DNA of 17,649 nt from Neisseria lactamica NS19 (GCA_000193795.2 AEPI01000020.1:1-17649); one strand, 5' to 3'. Counted from the first letter of the stretch, positions 6,435-13,224 are shown. The notes: a model not told the origin generated them from the letters alone. Numbers and translations are program-made.

Positions 6435-7154
6435 TCAACCTTTTCTTTTGTTTTGGAAAAAGCGGCTTAATACGGCGCGGCATTCTTCTTGCAGGATTCC
6501 GCCCCGTATGGCGGTGTGCGTATTGAGGCGTTTGTCGGCAAACAGGTTGACGATGCTGCCTGCCGCGCCGGTTTTGGGTTCGCTTGCACCGTAAATAACG
6601 CGTTTGACGCGTGCCTGCATCAGTGCGGACGCGCACATGGCGCAGGGTTCGAGGGTGATATATATGTCGCATCCATCAAGGCGGTAGTTTTGCATTTCGC
6701 TGCCTGCCTGTGCCAAGGCGTTGATTTCGGCGTGGCGGCTGACATTGCAGTCGGCAATGCAGGTGTTGTGTGCCGATGCGATGACGATGCCGTCTGAAAC
6801 AATGACTGCCCCGACGGGTATTTCGCCCGTTAATGCGGACATTTCCGCCTGTTCCAATGCCAAACCCATGAAATACTCCATTTCGCCTTGCGGGGGAAAG
6901 GCGGCGACGGGAGGGTGGTTTTTCAACTCGGCAAGCAGGCGGGTTTTTTCGTGTTGCGCCATTTCTTGCGGCGGCGTGCCGTCCAGCAGCGATTGAAGCT
7001 GCCACAGCGTGCTTTTCGTGAGGGTCAAACCCGATGCCTTCAATAACAAAAAGGTTTGAACCGCGCCGGTCTGACGCAGGCCGGCAACCGTGCGTATGCC
7101 CAGACGGTGGAGGGCTGCAAGGGTTTTGGGTGCGAGCGGCGGCGTGGTCAGCAT
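6435..7154 (-). CDS. tadA: tRNA-adenosine(34) deaminase TadA with N-terminal TfoX/Sxy-type domain
   Basis: The C-terminal part (about 92-239) is TadA, which deaminates A34 to inosine in tRNA-Arg(ACG), allowing wobble decoding. It has the zinc and catalytic motifs HAE (His141, Glu143) and PCAMC (Cys171, Cys174), plus the conserved EIPVGAVIV segment. The N-terminal part (about 8-78) looks like the C-terminal domain of TfoX/Sxy competence regulators, in LAALHRLGIRTVAGLRQTGA and LKASGLTLTKSTLWQLQSLL. The total is 239 residues against about 165 for stand-alone TadA. The start at 7154 lies 3 nt after the miaA stop and has no clear Shine-Dalgarno, so translational coupling is likely. An internal ATG at 6881 (Met92), preceded by AAGG, would make TadA alone. 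A 12-mer uptake sequence lies inside the gene. Confidence 0.93.
   Translation of the reverse strand: MLTTPPLAPKTLAALHRLGIRTVAGLRQTGAVQTFLLLKASGLTLTKSTLWQLQSLLDGTPPQEMAQHEKTRLLAELKNHPPVAAFPPQGEMEYFMGLALEQAEMSALTGEIPVGAVIVSDGIVIASAHNTCIADCNVSRHAEINALAQAGSEMQNYRLDGCDIYITLEPCAMCASALMQARVKRVIYGASEPKTGAAGSIVNLFADKRLNTHTAIRGGILQEECRAVLSRFFQNKRKG
6787..6798 (+). repeat. DNA uptake sequence inside tadA
   Basis: Exact ATGCCGTCTGAA on the plus strand, embedded in the deaminase-domain coding region (near residues VSDGIV). Confidence 0.92.
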
Positions 7155-7157
7155 GGT

Positions 7158-8099
7158 TTACGCGCCGAAAAACCGTTTTGCCGCTTCAATCAGGCGTGTG
7201 CTCGAAGTGCCGTCTGAAAACGGGTCGGCAAGGCAGTTTAAAGGTGTTTTGCGCAACCAGGTCAGTTGGCGTTTGGCAAGTTGGCGGGTGGCGGCAATGC
7301 CTTTCTCGACAAATGTCGGGAAATCGGTTTTTCCGTCCAGATATTCCCACGCCTGACGGTAGCCGACGCAGCGTATGGCGGGGGAGTCGGCGGTCAGGCC
7401 CGGATAGAGGCGGCGCAGGTTTTCGACTTCGCCGATAAAGCCCTGTTTGAGCATCAGGTGGAAACGCAGGGCGATGTTTTCATGCAGGCGGGCGCGGTCT
7501 TCGGGAATCAGGGCGGCGGTATGCAAATCGAAAGGGAGTGCATGGGAGCTTGGGCTGCCGAGATGCGTACTCATCGGTTTGCCGGTCAAATAATAAACTT
7601 CCAAAGCGCGTCCGATACGCTGGCCGTCGTTCGGTTTCAGACGGCATGCCGTTTCGGGGTCGACTTTTTGCAGGGTGCGGTAGAGGAAATCCAAGCCGTA
7701 CATTTGTTTTTGTTCGTCCAAGTCGGCACGCAGGCAGGCATCTGCCTTGGGCAAATCGTTCAAACCTTGGGTCAGGGCGCGGAAATACATCATCGTGCCG
7801 CCGACAATCAGCGCAAACCTGCCGCGTGAGGAAATTTCCCCGACCAAGCGCGTGCAGTCTTCGACAAAGCGGGCGGCGCTGTATGATTCGGTAGGCGGGA
7901 TGATGTCGATAAGGTGGTGCGGTACAAAGGAGAGCTCGGCGTGAGACGGTTTCGCCGTGCCGATGTCCATACCGGTATAGACCAGTGCGGAATCGAGGCT
8001 GATGATTTCGACCGGCAGGGTTTCGGCGATTTTGAGGGCGAGCGCGGTTTTGCCGCAGGCGGTAGGTCCCAAGAGGGCAAAGGCTTTCGGGGTCGGCAT
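7158..8099 (-). CDS. miaA: tRNA dimethylallyltransferase MiaA
   Basis: Transfers a dimethylallyl group to N6 of A37 in tRNAs that read codons starting with U. The 313-residue protein has the P-loop GPTACGKT (11-18), the substrate motif DSALVYTGMDIGTAKP, GGTMMYFRAL, and a C-terminal RQLAKRQLTWLR segment, all typical of MiaA, at normal length. The start at 8099 places the P-loop at the usual distance from the N-terminus; the longer open frame upstream runs through the promoter. The Shine-Dalgarno is poor. It heads the miaA-tadA-DUF456 run, so two tRNA-modification enzymes share a transcript. Two uptake sequences (7209-7218, 7636-7647) lie inside the gene. Confidence 0.96.
   Translation of the reverse strand: MPTPKAFALLGPTACGKTALALKIAETLPVEIISLDSALVYTGMDIGTAKPSHAELSFVPHHLIDIIPPTESYSAARFVEDCTRLVGEISSRGRFALIVGGTMMYFRALTQGLNDLPKADACLRADLDEQKQMYGLDFLYRTLQKVDPETACRLKPNDGQRIGRALEVYYLTGKPMSTHLGSPSSHALPFDLHTAALIPEDRARLHENIALRFHLMLKQGFIGEVENLRRLYPGLTADSPAIRCVGYRQAWEYLDGKTDFPTFVEKGIAATRQLAKRQLTWLRKTPLNCLADPFSDGTSSTRLIEAAKRFFGA
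7209..7218 (+). repeat. DNA uptake sequence inside miaA (3' part)
   Basis: Exact 10-mer GCCGTCTGAA, preceded by GT instead of AT, within the C-terminal coding region. Confidence 0.88.
7636..7647 (-). repeat. DNA uptake sequence inside miaA (middle)
   Basis: Exact 12-mer on the minus strand (plus reads TTCAGACGGCAT), within the coding region around CRLKPNDG. Confidence 0.9.
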
Positions 8100-8124
8100 A
8101 ATGTTTCGGGTTGCGAAAATGCGG

Positions 8125-8130
8125 ATTATA
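8125..8130 (-). promoter_or_regulatory. -10 element of a miaA promoter
   Basis: Perfect TATAAT on the minus strand, about 26 bp upstream of the miaA start. No recognisable -35 lies at 16-18 bp and the TGn extension is absent, so this is a -10 only. Confidence 0.42.
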
Positions 8131-8403
8131 GCGGAAAGCGTGCCGCCCTTATATTTTGGTTTGCGGAAGCACGCCGCCGGCAAGGGACGGGTTTGCCGTA
8201 TGCCTTTTAAAATGCGTTCAAACCGACGCGCCGGGTTTTCAATATGTCCGCGCCCGATGCCGCCTTGTCCGCAGGCATCGGCGGCAGCGTCCGATTTTTC
8301 GGGGAACGCCGGTCCCGGGCATATTTAAAGGTGCGGCAGCACCGCGCTTCCCGGCGGCAAGGCTTCAGACGGCATCGCCGGCAGCCTGTGCCGATACGTC
8401 CGT
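8131..8403. other. GC-rich non-coding stretch between divergent genes
   Basis: About 270 bp without a supportable gene. It holds a perfect 8-bp stem CCGATGCC/GGCATCGG (8254-8261/8274-8281, 12-nt loop), a second hairpin GGTGC/GCACC (8330-8334/8339-8343), and one single uptake sequence on the minus strand at 8364-8375. Open frames crossing it on either strand lack Shine-Dalgarno sites and have the low-complexity look of shadow frames. Confidence 0.6.
8364..8375 (-). repeat. Single DNA uptake sequence upstream of the small membrane protein gene
   Basis: Plus strand reads TTCAGACGGCAT, an exact 12-mer on the minus strand, with no inverted partner nearby. Confidence 0.92.
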
Positions 8404-8432
8404 TAGACAAGGCGTGTGCTTGGGGCGATAAT
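8404..8432 (+). promoter_or_regulatory. Promoter of the small membrane protein-earP unit
   Basis: TAGACA (8404-8409, 5/6), a 17-bp spacer, GATAAT (8427-8432, 5/6). The predicted start is about 20 nt before the ATG at 8460. Confidence 0.55.
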
Positions 8433-8459
8433 GGCGTTTTGCTTTTTGAAAGCCTTGCG

Positions 8460-8738
8460 ATGTCCCGAAACCTGCTTGTCCGCTGGCTCGCCGTCTGCCT
8501 GATACCTTTAATGACACTTGCCGTGTTCGCCGCCAATCCGCCCGAAGACAAACCCCAGCACCTGATCAACGGCATCATCCTTGCCTGCGAAGCGACGTTT
8601 TTGTTCAAATTCGTCCTTTTCGACACCATCAAGCATCACTTGAAGCAAGAGTTTGATTTGAAACGTCAAACTATGTTGCTGTTTATTCCCATCGTTTTGC
8701 TGGTTGTGTATTTGTTCCACTATTTCGGCGCGTTTTAG
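8460..8738 (+). CDS. Small membrane protein of unknown function
   Basis: I do not recognise a family. The 92-residue product has hydrophobic segments at about 5-25 (also readable as a signal anchor), 36-54 and 71-91, with a basic, polar loop (HHLKQEFDLKRQ, 59-70) between the last two. The ATG at 8460 is chosen because the hydrophobic N-terminus MSRNLLVRWLAVCLIPL begins there; the open frame extends far upstream but crosses the promoter. The Shine-Dalgarno is weak. The gene ends 18 bp before earP on the same strand with no terminator between them, so they are probably co-transcribed. That position is the only functional hint. Confidence 0.72.
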   Translation: MSRNLLVRWLAVCLIPLMTLAVFAANPPEDKPQHLINGIILACEATFLFKFVLFDTIKHHLKQEFDLKRQTMLLFIPIVLLVVYLFHYFGAF

Positions 8739-8756
8739 CCCGTTTCCGTTATTTCT

Positions 8757-9905
8757 ATGAACACTCCTCCTTTTGTCTGTTGGATTTTTTGCAAGGTCAT
8801 CGACAATTTCGGCGACATCGGCGTTTCGTGGCGGCTTGCCCGTGTTTTGCACCGCGAACTCGGTTGGCGGGTGCATTTGTGGACGGACGATGTATCCGCC
8901 TTGCGCGCGCTTTGCCCTGATTTGTCCGATGTTCCCTGCGTTCATCAGGATATTGATGTCCGCACTTGGCATTCCGATGCGGCAGACATTGATACCGCGC
9001 CTGTTCCCGATGCCGTCATCGAAACTTTTGCCTGCGACCTGCCCGAAAATGTGCTGCACATCATCCGCCGACACAAACCGCTTTGGCTGAATTGGGAATA
9101 TTTGAGCGCGGAAGAAAGCAATGAAAGGCTGCACCTGATGCCTTCGCCACAGGAGGGTGTTCAAAAATATTTTTGGTTTATGGGTTTCAGCGAGAAAAGC
9201 GGCGGGCTGATACGCGAACGAAATTACCGCGATGCCGTCCGTTTCGATACCGAAGCCTTACGCCGGCGGCTGATGCTGCCGGAGAAAAACGCGCCCGAAT
9301 GGCTGCTCTTCGGCTATCGGGGCGATATTTGGGCGAAGTGGCTGGATATGTGGCAACAGGCAGGCAATCCGTTGACCTTGTTGCCGGCGGGTACGCAAAT
9401 TATCGACAGCCTCAAACAAAGCGGCGTTATTCCGCAAAACGCCCTGCAAAACGACGGCGATGTCTTTCAGACGGCATCCGTCCGCCTCGTCAAAATCCCT
9501 TTCGTGCCGCAACAGGATTTCGACAAACTGCTGCACCTCGCCGATTGCGCCGTGATACGCGGTGAAGACAGTTTCGTCCGCGCCCAGCTTGCGGGCAAAC
9601 CTTTTTTTTGGCACATCTACCCGCAAGACGAGAATATTCATCTCGACAAACTCCACGCCTTTTGGGATAAGGCACACGGTTTCTACACGCCCGAAACAGC
9701 CCGGGCGCACCGCCGCCTTTCAGACGACCTCAACGGCGGAGAGGCTTTGTCCGCAACACAACGCCTCGAATGTTGGCAAACCCTGCATCAACACCAAAAC
9801 GGCTGGCGGCGCGGCGCGGAGGCGTGGAGCGGCTATCTTTTCGGGCAGCCGTCCGCCCCTGAAAAACTCGCCGCCTTTGTTTCAAAGCATCAAAAAATAC
9901 GCTAA
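8757..9905 (+). CDS. earP: EF-P arginine rhamnosyltransferase EarP
   Basis: Inverting GT-B glycosyltransferase (formerly DUF2331) that transfers rhamnose from dTDP-L-rhamnose to Arg32 of elongation factor P, activating it to rescue ribosomes stalled on polyproline. The 382-residue protein opens with the family signature KVIDNFGDIGVSWRLAR. This contains Asp16 and Asp20, the N-terminal aspartates implicated in catalysis. In the C-terminal nucleotide-sugar domain it has VIRGEDSFVRAQ (about 266-277), the conserved sugar-nucleotide binding motif, followed by GKPFFWHIYPQ. The start has no evident Shine-Dalgarno and may depend on coupling to the gene upstream. efp follows after 41 bp. A run of eight T (9602-9609) lies inside the gene, and an uptake sequence at 9466-9477. 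Confidence 0.96.
   Translation: MNTPPFVCWIFCKVIDNFGDIGVSWRLARVLHRELGWRVHLWTDDVSALRALCPDLSDVPCVHQDIDVRTWHSDAADIDTAPVPDAVIETFACDLPENVLHIIRRHKPLWLNWEYLSAEESNERLHLMPSPQEGVQKYFWFMGFSEKSGGLIRERNYRDAVRFDTEALRRRLMLPEKNAPEWLLFGYRGDIWAKWLDMWQQAGNPLTLLPAGTQIIDSLKQSGVIPQNALQNDGDVFQTASVRLVKIPFVPQQDFDKLLHLADCAVIRGEDSFVRAQLAGKPFFWHIYPQDENIHLDKLHAFWDKAHGFYTPETARAHRRLSDDLNGGEALSATQRLECWQTLHQHQNGWRRGAEAWSGYLFGQPSAPEKLAAFVSKHQKIR
9466..9477 (-). repeat. DNA uptake sequence inside earP
   Basis: Plus strand TTCAGACGGCAT, an exact 12-mer on the minus strand. A second site at 9719-9728 (TTCAGACGAC on plus) matches the variant form GTCGTCTGAA found in some other Neisseria lineages. Confidence 0.9.
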
Positions 9906-9908
9906 AAT
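9880..9908 (+). promoter_or_regulatory. Tentative efp promoter overlapping the end of earP
   Basis: TTTCAA (9880-9885, only 3/6), a 17-bp spacer and TAAAAT (9903-9908, 5/6). The -10 lies inside the short inverted repeat CGCTA-AAA-TAGCG (9900-9912), which also contains the earP stop codon. efp is normally abundant, so a separate promoter is reasonable, but the -35 is poor. Confidence 0.28.
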
Positions 9909-9946
9909 AGCGCGTTTATTTACAACCGATTTGATTGGAAATCACA

Positions 9947-10507
9947 ATGAAAACAGCACAAGAACTGCGCGCCGGCAATGTATTTATGGTCGGCAACGAT
10001 CCTATGGTCGTTCAAAAAACCGAATACATCAAAGGCGGCCGCTCTTCCGCCAAAGTCAGCATGAAACTGAAAAACCTGCTGACCGGCGCCGCTTCCGAAA
10101 CCATTTACAAAGCCGACGACAAATTCGACGTCGTCATCCTGTCCCGCAAAAACTGTACGTACAGCTACTTTGCCGATCCTATGTACGTCTTCATGGACGA
10201 AGAATTCAACCAATACGAAATCGAAGCCGACAACATCGGCGACGCGTTGAAATTCATCGTTGACGGTATGGAAGACCAATGCGAAGTAACCTTCTACGAA
10301 GGCAACCCTATCTCCGTAGAACTGCCTACCATCATCGTGCGCGAAGTCGAGTACACCGAGCCTGCCGTTAAAGGCGATACTTCAGGCAAAGTGATGAAAA
10401 CCGCGCGTCTGGTCGGCGGCACTGAAATCCAAGTGATGTCCTACATCGAAAACGGCGACAAAGTCGAAATCGATACCCGTACCGGCGAATTCCGCAAACG
10501 CGCCTGA
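9947..10507 (+). CDS. efp: Translation elongation factor P
   Basis: Binds the ribosome between the P and E sites and promotes peptide bonds at polyproline stretches. The 186-residue protein has the normal three-barrel EF-P length. The loop YIKGGRSSAK carries Arg32 at the tip where other bacteria have a lysine; arginine marks the EarP/rhamnose branch. The C-terminus TRTGEFRKR is the usual EF-P signature. The start at 9947 is preferred over one 12 nt upstream because it gives Arg32 numbering and has GGAA 6 nt away. It lies directly after its modifier earP and ends at an uptake-sequence terminator. Confidence 0.98.
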   Translation: MKTAQELRAGNVFMVGNDPMVVQKTEYIKGGRSSAKVSMKLKNLLTGAASETIYKADDKFDVVILSRKNCTYSYFADPMYVFMDEEFNQYEIEADNIGDALKFIVDGMEDQCEVTFYEGNPISVELPTIIVREVEYTEPAVKGDTSGKVMKTARLVGGTEIQVMSYIENGDKVEIDTRTGEFRKRA

Positions 10508-10520
10508 TTTGCCGCATTGG

Positions 10521-10557
10521 AAAATGCCGTCTGAAAATGTTTCAGACGGCATTTTTT
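10521..10557. terminator. Bidirectional uptake-sequence terminator, efp / lipoprotein gene
   Basis: ATGCCGTCTGAA (10524-10535) and TTCAGACGGCAT (10541-10552) form a perfect stem extended by flanking A/T pairs, with a 5-nt loop and a T-run on plus (10552-10557). The TAA of the convergent lipoprotein gene (10556-10558) falls inside the T-run, so both genes end in the same 40 bp. Confidence 0.9.
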
Positions 10558-11389
10558 ATATTCGCCCCAAGTTTGGATTGAAGTCGATGTTTTTTTCGTA
10601 AACGACAATACGCGTGATTTTGCCATTTTCGTCAAAATGGATGTCTAAAAACGGTTTGTCGGGATTGCGTTCACGGTTGGACAGCCGGAAGACTGATTGG
10701 TTTTCAAGCATTTCTCCGTGTATTTTCAGATAGCCGGGCAATTGGCTGATGTATTGGAAATTGCCGCCAAAACCGTTGTTGTGCCGGCTCAAATAGGCAG
10801 GTGTTGCCGAAACTTCAAAATAACGTGTGCGTTTCGGCTCCTCGCCTTGTCCGCGGGTTTCTTGTCTGCCCTGTATCAGCAGCAGCGTCGCTTCTTGGTA
10901 GCGGCGTTCCTGTTCCATCAAGGCATCTTGTGCCTGCCGGCTGATTGTGCGCTTTCCGTAACGCAAGTCTTCCATTGCCAGCATGATTTTCTGATAGTAG
11001 TCGGGATCTTCAGGGAGGATGTCGGGAAACAGCAGCCGCTGTATGTCGTCAGAGTCGCCGGGTAAGCCGAAACGGGTTTCCAGTTCGTGATGGGAAAGGG
11101 CGAACAGACAGTCCGAGTCGATGTGTTCGGCGATTTGCTGCATGAGATCGTCAATGCCGCTAATCTGATGCAGGCCGGTACAATTTGACGGCGACGCGCG
11201 TTCTGCCTGCTTGACGTTATCAGGGGCGGATGCGGCCGGTTGCAAATCGGATTGGGAAGAAGCTGATGACGCGGAGGACGAAGCGGCAGATGCGCCGACT
11301 TCTTTTGTTTTATCTTCTTTGCCCGGAGAACACGCGGTCAGCATGATTGCCGCAACCAATAAGGAAAGTGATGATGTTTTGTTTTTCAT
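10556..11389 (-). CDS. Neisseria-type lipoprotein of unknown function
   Basis: 277 residues with a lipoprotein signal peptide and lipobox LTAC (lipidated Cys20). A low-complexity Ala/Ser linker follows (about 32-56, ASAASSSASSASSQ), then a folded-looking region with two further cysteines (Cys70, Cys94) that could form a disulphide. A helical charged stretch (about 130-175) and a mixed C-terminal part (185-277) complete it. No enzymatic motif is visible. From memory it corresponds to the meningococcal protein NMB0938, studied as a Neisseria-specific vaccine candidate; I cannot check this here. The ATG at 11389 is chosen so that the signal peptide begins MKNKTSSLSLL; an ATG five codons upstream is possible. 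It lies downstream of metX-metW, separated by an uptake-sequence hairpin, and converges with efp. Confidence 0.85.
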   Translation of the reverse strand: MKNKTSSLSLLVAAIMLTACSPGKEDKTKEVGASAASSSASSASSQSDLQPAASAPDNVKQAERASPSNCTGLHQISGIDDLMQQIAEHIDSDCLFALSHHELETRFGLPGDSDDIQRLLFPDILPEDPDYYQKIMLAMEDLRYGKRTISRQAQDALMEQERRYQEATLLLIQGRQETRGQGEEPKRTRYFEVSATPAYLSRHNNGFGGNFQYISQLPGYLKIHGEMLENQSVFRLSNRERNPDKPFLDIHFDENGKITRIVVYEKNIDFNPNLGRI

Positions 11390-11414
11390 TCTATTTGTTT
11401 CCAATATTGAAAAG

Positions 11415-11451
11415 GCCGTCTGAAAATCTGCCGTTTCATTGTTCAGACGGC
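11415..11451. terminator. Uptake-sequence hairpin after metW
   Basis: GCCGTCTGAA (11415-11424) and TTCAGACGGC (11442-11451) form a perfect 10-bp stem with a 17-nt loop. On the minus strand CTTTTC follows, a modest T-run, so it probably ends the metX-metW transcript before the lipoprotein gene. Confidence 0.7.
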
Positions 11452-11506
11452 TTCTTGTCAGTACGACTCAAAAAACCGTTATTGCCGACAAGGTTCCCAA
11501 CCTGTC

Positions 11507-12088
11507 TTAGCCGACGCGGTAAAACGCCAGGCTGCCCAAGAGGTTGGGGAAATGTTTGACCTGTTTGTTGCCCGTCATCACGGCGCGCTCGAGCACGCGG
11601 ATGTTGTTTTTGGCGCACAGCAAATCGAAGTCTTTGAGCGTGCACCAATGGATATTGGGTGTGTCGTACCAATGGTAGGGCATACGTTCGGAAACCGGCA
11701 TATGCCCGCCGAGAGCGATTTGGACGCGGTTGCGCCAGTAGCCGAAATTCGGGAAGCTGACAATCGCCTGTTTCGCCACGCGCATCAGGCAGCGCAGGAT
11801 TTTTTCGGTATTCTGCATCGCTTGGATGGTCTGGCTCAAAACAATCACATCAAAACTTTGATCGTTGAATGCGGTTAAACCCTCTTCCAAATCGGCTTGG
11901 ATGACGTTCACGCCGCGCGACATTGCGGCTATTACGCTGCCGGTGTCGATTTCGATGCCGTAGCCGCTGCATTTTTTGTATTCCACCAAAGCCGCCAGCA
12001 GTTCGCCGTCGCCGCAGCCCAAGTCCAAGACGCGGCTGCCTTCGGGTATCCGGTCGTAAATCAGTTGCAAATCATCGCGCAGGTTCAT
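11507..12088 (-). CDS. metW: Methionine biosynthesis protein MetW
   Basis: SAM-dependent-methyltransferase-like protein that accompanies MetX in many proteobacteria; its precise role is not something the sequence settles. The 193-residue protein shows the Rossmann motif I VLDLGCGDG (20-28). Motifs typical of MetW follow: VIVLSQTIQAM, SFPNFGYWRNR and MPYHWYDTPNIHWCT. The start at 12088 overlaps the metX stop as ATGA, with AAGGA 9 nt upstream. The ATG three codons earlier would have the AAGGA directly against it, so it is less likely. Overlap implies translational coupling with metX. Confidence 0.94.
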   Translation of the reverse strand: MNLRDDLQLIYDRIPEGSRVLDLGCGDGELLAALVEYKKCSGYGIEIDTGSVIAAMSRGVNVIQADLEEGLTAFNDQSFDVIVLSQTIQAMQNTEKILRCLMRVAKQAIVSFPNFGYWRNRVQIALGGHMPVSERMPYHWYDTPNIHWCTLKDFDLLCAKNNIRVLERAVMTGNKQVKHFPNLLGSLAFYRVG

Positions 12089-13224
12089 TGCTGGCATTCC
12101 TTATAAACGTTGTTCATATAAGCGGCAACCGCGCGCATATAAGCCTCGTCTTCCATCAAAAAGGCATCGTGCCCGTGTGCGGATTTTACTTCGATATACT
12201 GCACGGATTTTTGGGCGGCAATCAGGGCTTTGACCAATTCGTGCGAACGCTCGGGCGCGAAACGCCAATCGGTGCTGAAGCTGGTGACAAAGAATTTTGC
12301 CTGCACATCCTGCACGGCGCGGGTCAGGCTGTTGCCGAAATCCGCCGCCGGATCGAAATAGTCCAAAGCCTTGGTCATCAGCAAATATGTGTTGGCATCA
12401 AACCGTCCGACGAATTTGTCGCCCTGATAGCGCAGATAGGATTCCACTTCAAATTCAACGCCAAAGCCGTATTGATAGCCGTCGGAACGCAAATCGCGTC
12501 CGAATTTTTTGCCCAAACCGTCTTCGGCAAGATAAGTGATATGCCCCATCATGCGGGCAATCCGCAAGCCCCGTGCAGGAACGGTATTGCGGCTGCGGTA
12601 ATGTCCTTCGTTGAAATCGGGGTCGGTCAAAATCGCCTGACGCGCCACATCGTTGAACGCGATATTTTGCGTGGACAGTTTCGGCGCGGACGCAATCACT
12701 AAAGCGTGGCGCACGCGTTCGGGATAGGAAATCGTCCACTGCAAAGCCTGCATACCGCCCAAGCTGCCGCCGACAACCGCAGCCCATTGTCCGATGCCGA
12801 GATAATCGGCAAGCGCGGCTTGGGATTTTACCCAGTCCTTCACTGTAACCACCGGAAAATCCGCGCCGTATTCCCGGTTGGTTTCGGGGTTGATCGACAA
12901 AGGCCCGCTGCTGCCGTCGCATCCGCCCAAATTGTTCAAACCGACCACGAAAAATCGTTCTGTATCAATCGGTTTGCCGGGCCCGACCATATTGTCCCAC
13001 CAGCCCGCATATTTGTCCTCCGCCGAATGCCTGCCCGCAACATGATGGTTGCCCGACAGCGCGTGGCAGATTAAAACCGCATTGTTTTTTTGTGCATTCA
13101 GTTTGCCATAAGTTTCAATCATTAAATCGAAACGCGGCAAAGTTTTACCGTTTTCCAAAACCAGCGGCATCTCAAACGGAATTTTTTGGGGCGTTACAAT
13201 ACCCACCGAGGCATTTTGACTCAT
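12085..13224 (-). CDS. metX: Homoserine O-acyltransferase MetX
   Basis: Acylates homoserine at the start of methionine synthesis. The 379-residue alpha/beta-hydrolase has the nucleophile elbow GGSLGG (Ser154), Asp319 in STDWRF and His352 in AHGHDAF, the complete MetX triad. The acyl donor is uncertain. Annotation pipelines usually write acetyltransferase, but the GLRIARMMGHITYL segment (Arg224) and the MetW partner resemble Pseudomonas-type MetX that uses succinyl-CoA. The start at 13224 is the first ATG; a frame extending further would need a TTG. A -10 element lies about 33 bp upstream. metW follows with an ATGA overlap. Confidence 0.94.
   Translation of the reverse strand: MSQNASVGIVTPQKIPFEMPLVLENGKTLPRFDLMIETYGKLNAQKNNAVLICHALSGNHHVAGRHSAEDKYAGWWDNMVGPGKPIDTERFFVVGLNNLGGCDGSSGPLSINPETNREYGADFPVVTVKDWVKSQAALADYLGIGQWAAVVGGSLGGMQALQWTISYPERVRHALVIASAPKLSTQNIAFNDVARQAILTDPDFNEGHYRSRNTVPARGLRIARMMGHITYLAEDGLGKKFGRDLRSDGYQYGFGVEFEVESYLRYQGDKFVGRFDANTYLLMTKALDYFDPAADFGNSLTRAVQDVQAKFFVTSFSTDWRFAPERSHELVKALIAAQKSVQYIEVKSAHGHDAFLMEDEAYMRAVAAYMNNVYKECQQ

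Noticed and set aside
8207..8632. 141-codon minus-strand open frame in the miaA/earP intergenic region
   Set aside because: Overlaps the small membrane protein gene antisense, lacks a Shine-Dalgarno, and has Arg/Ser-rich shadow composition.
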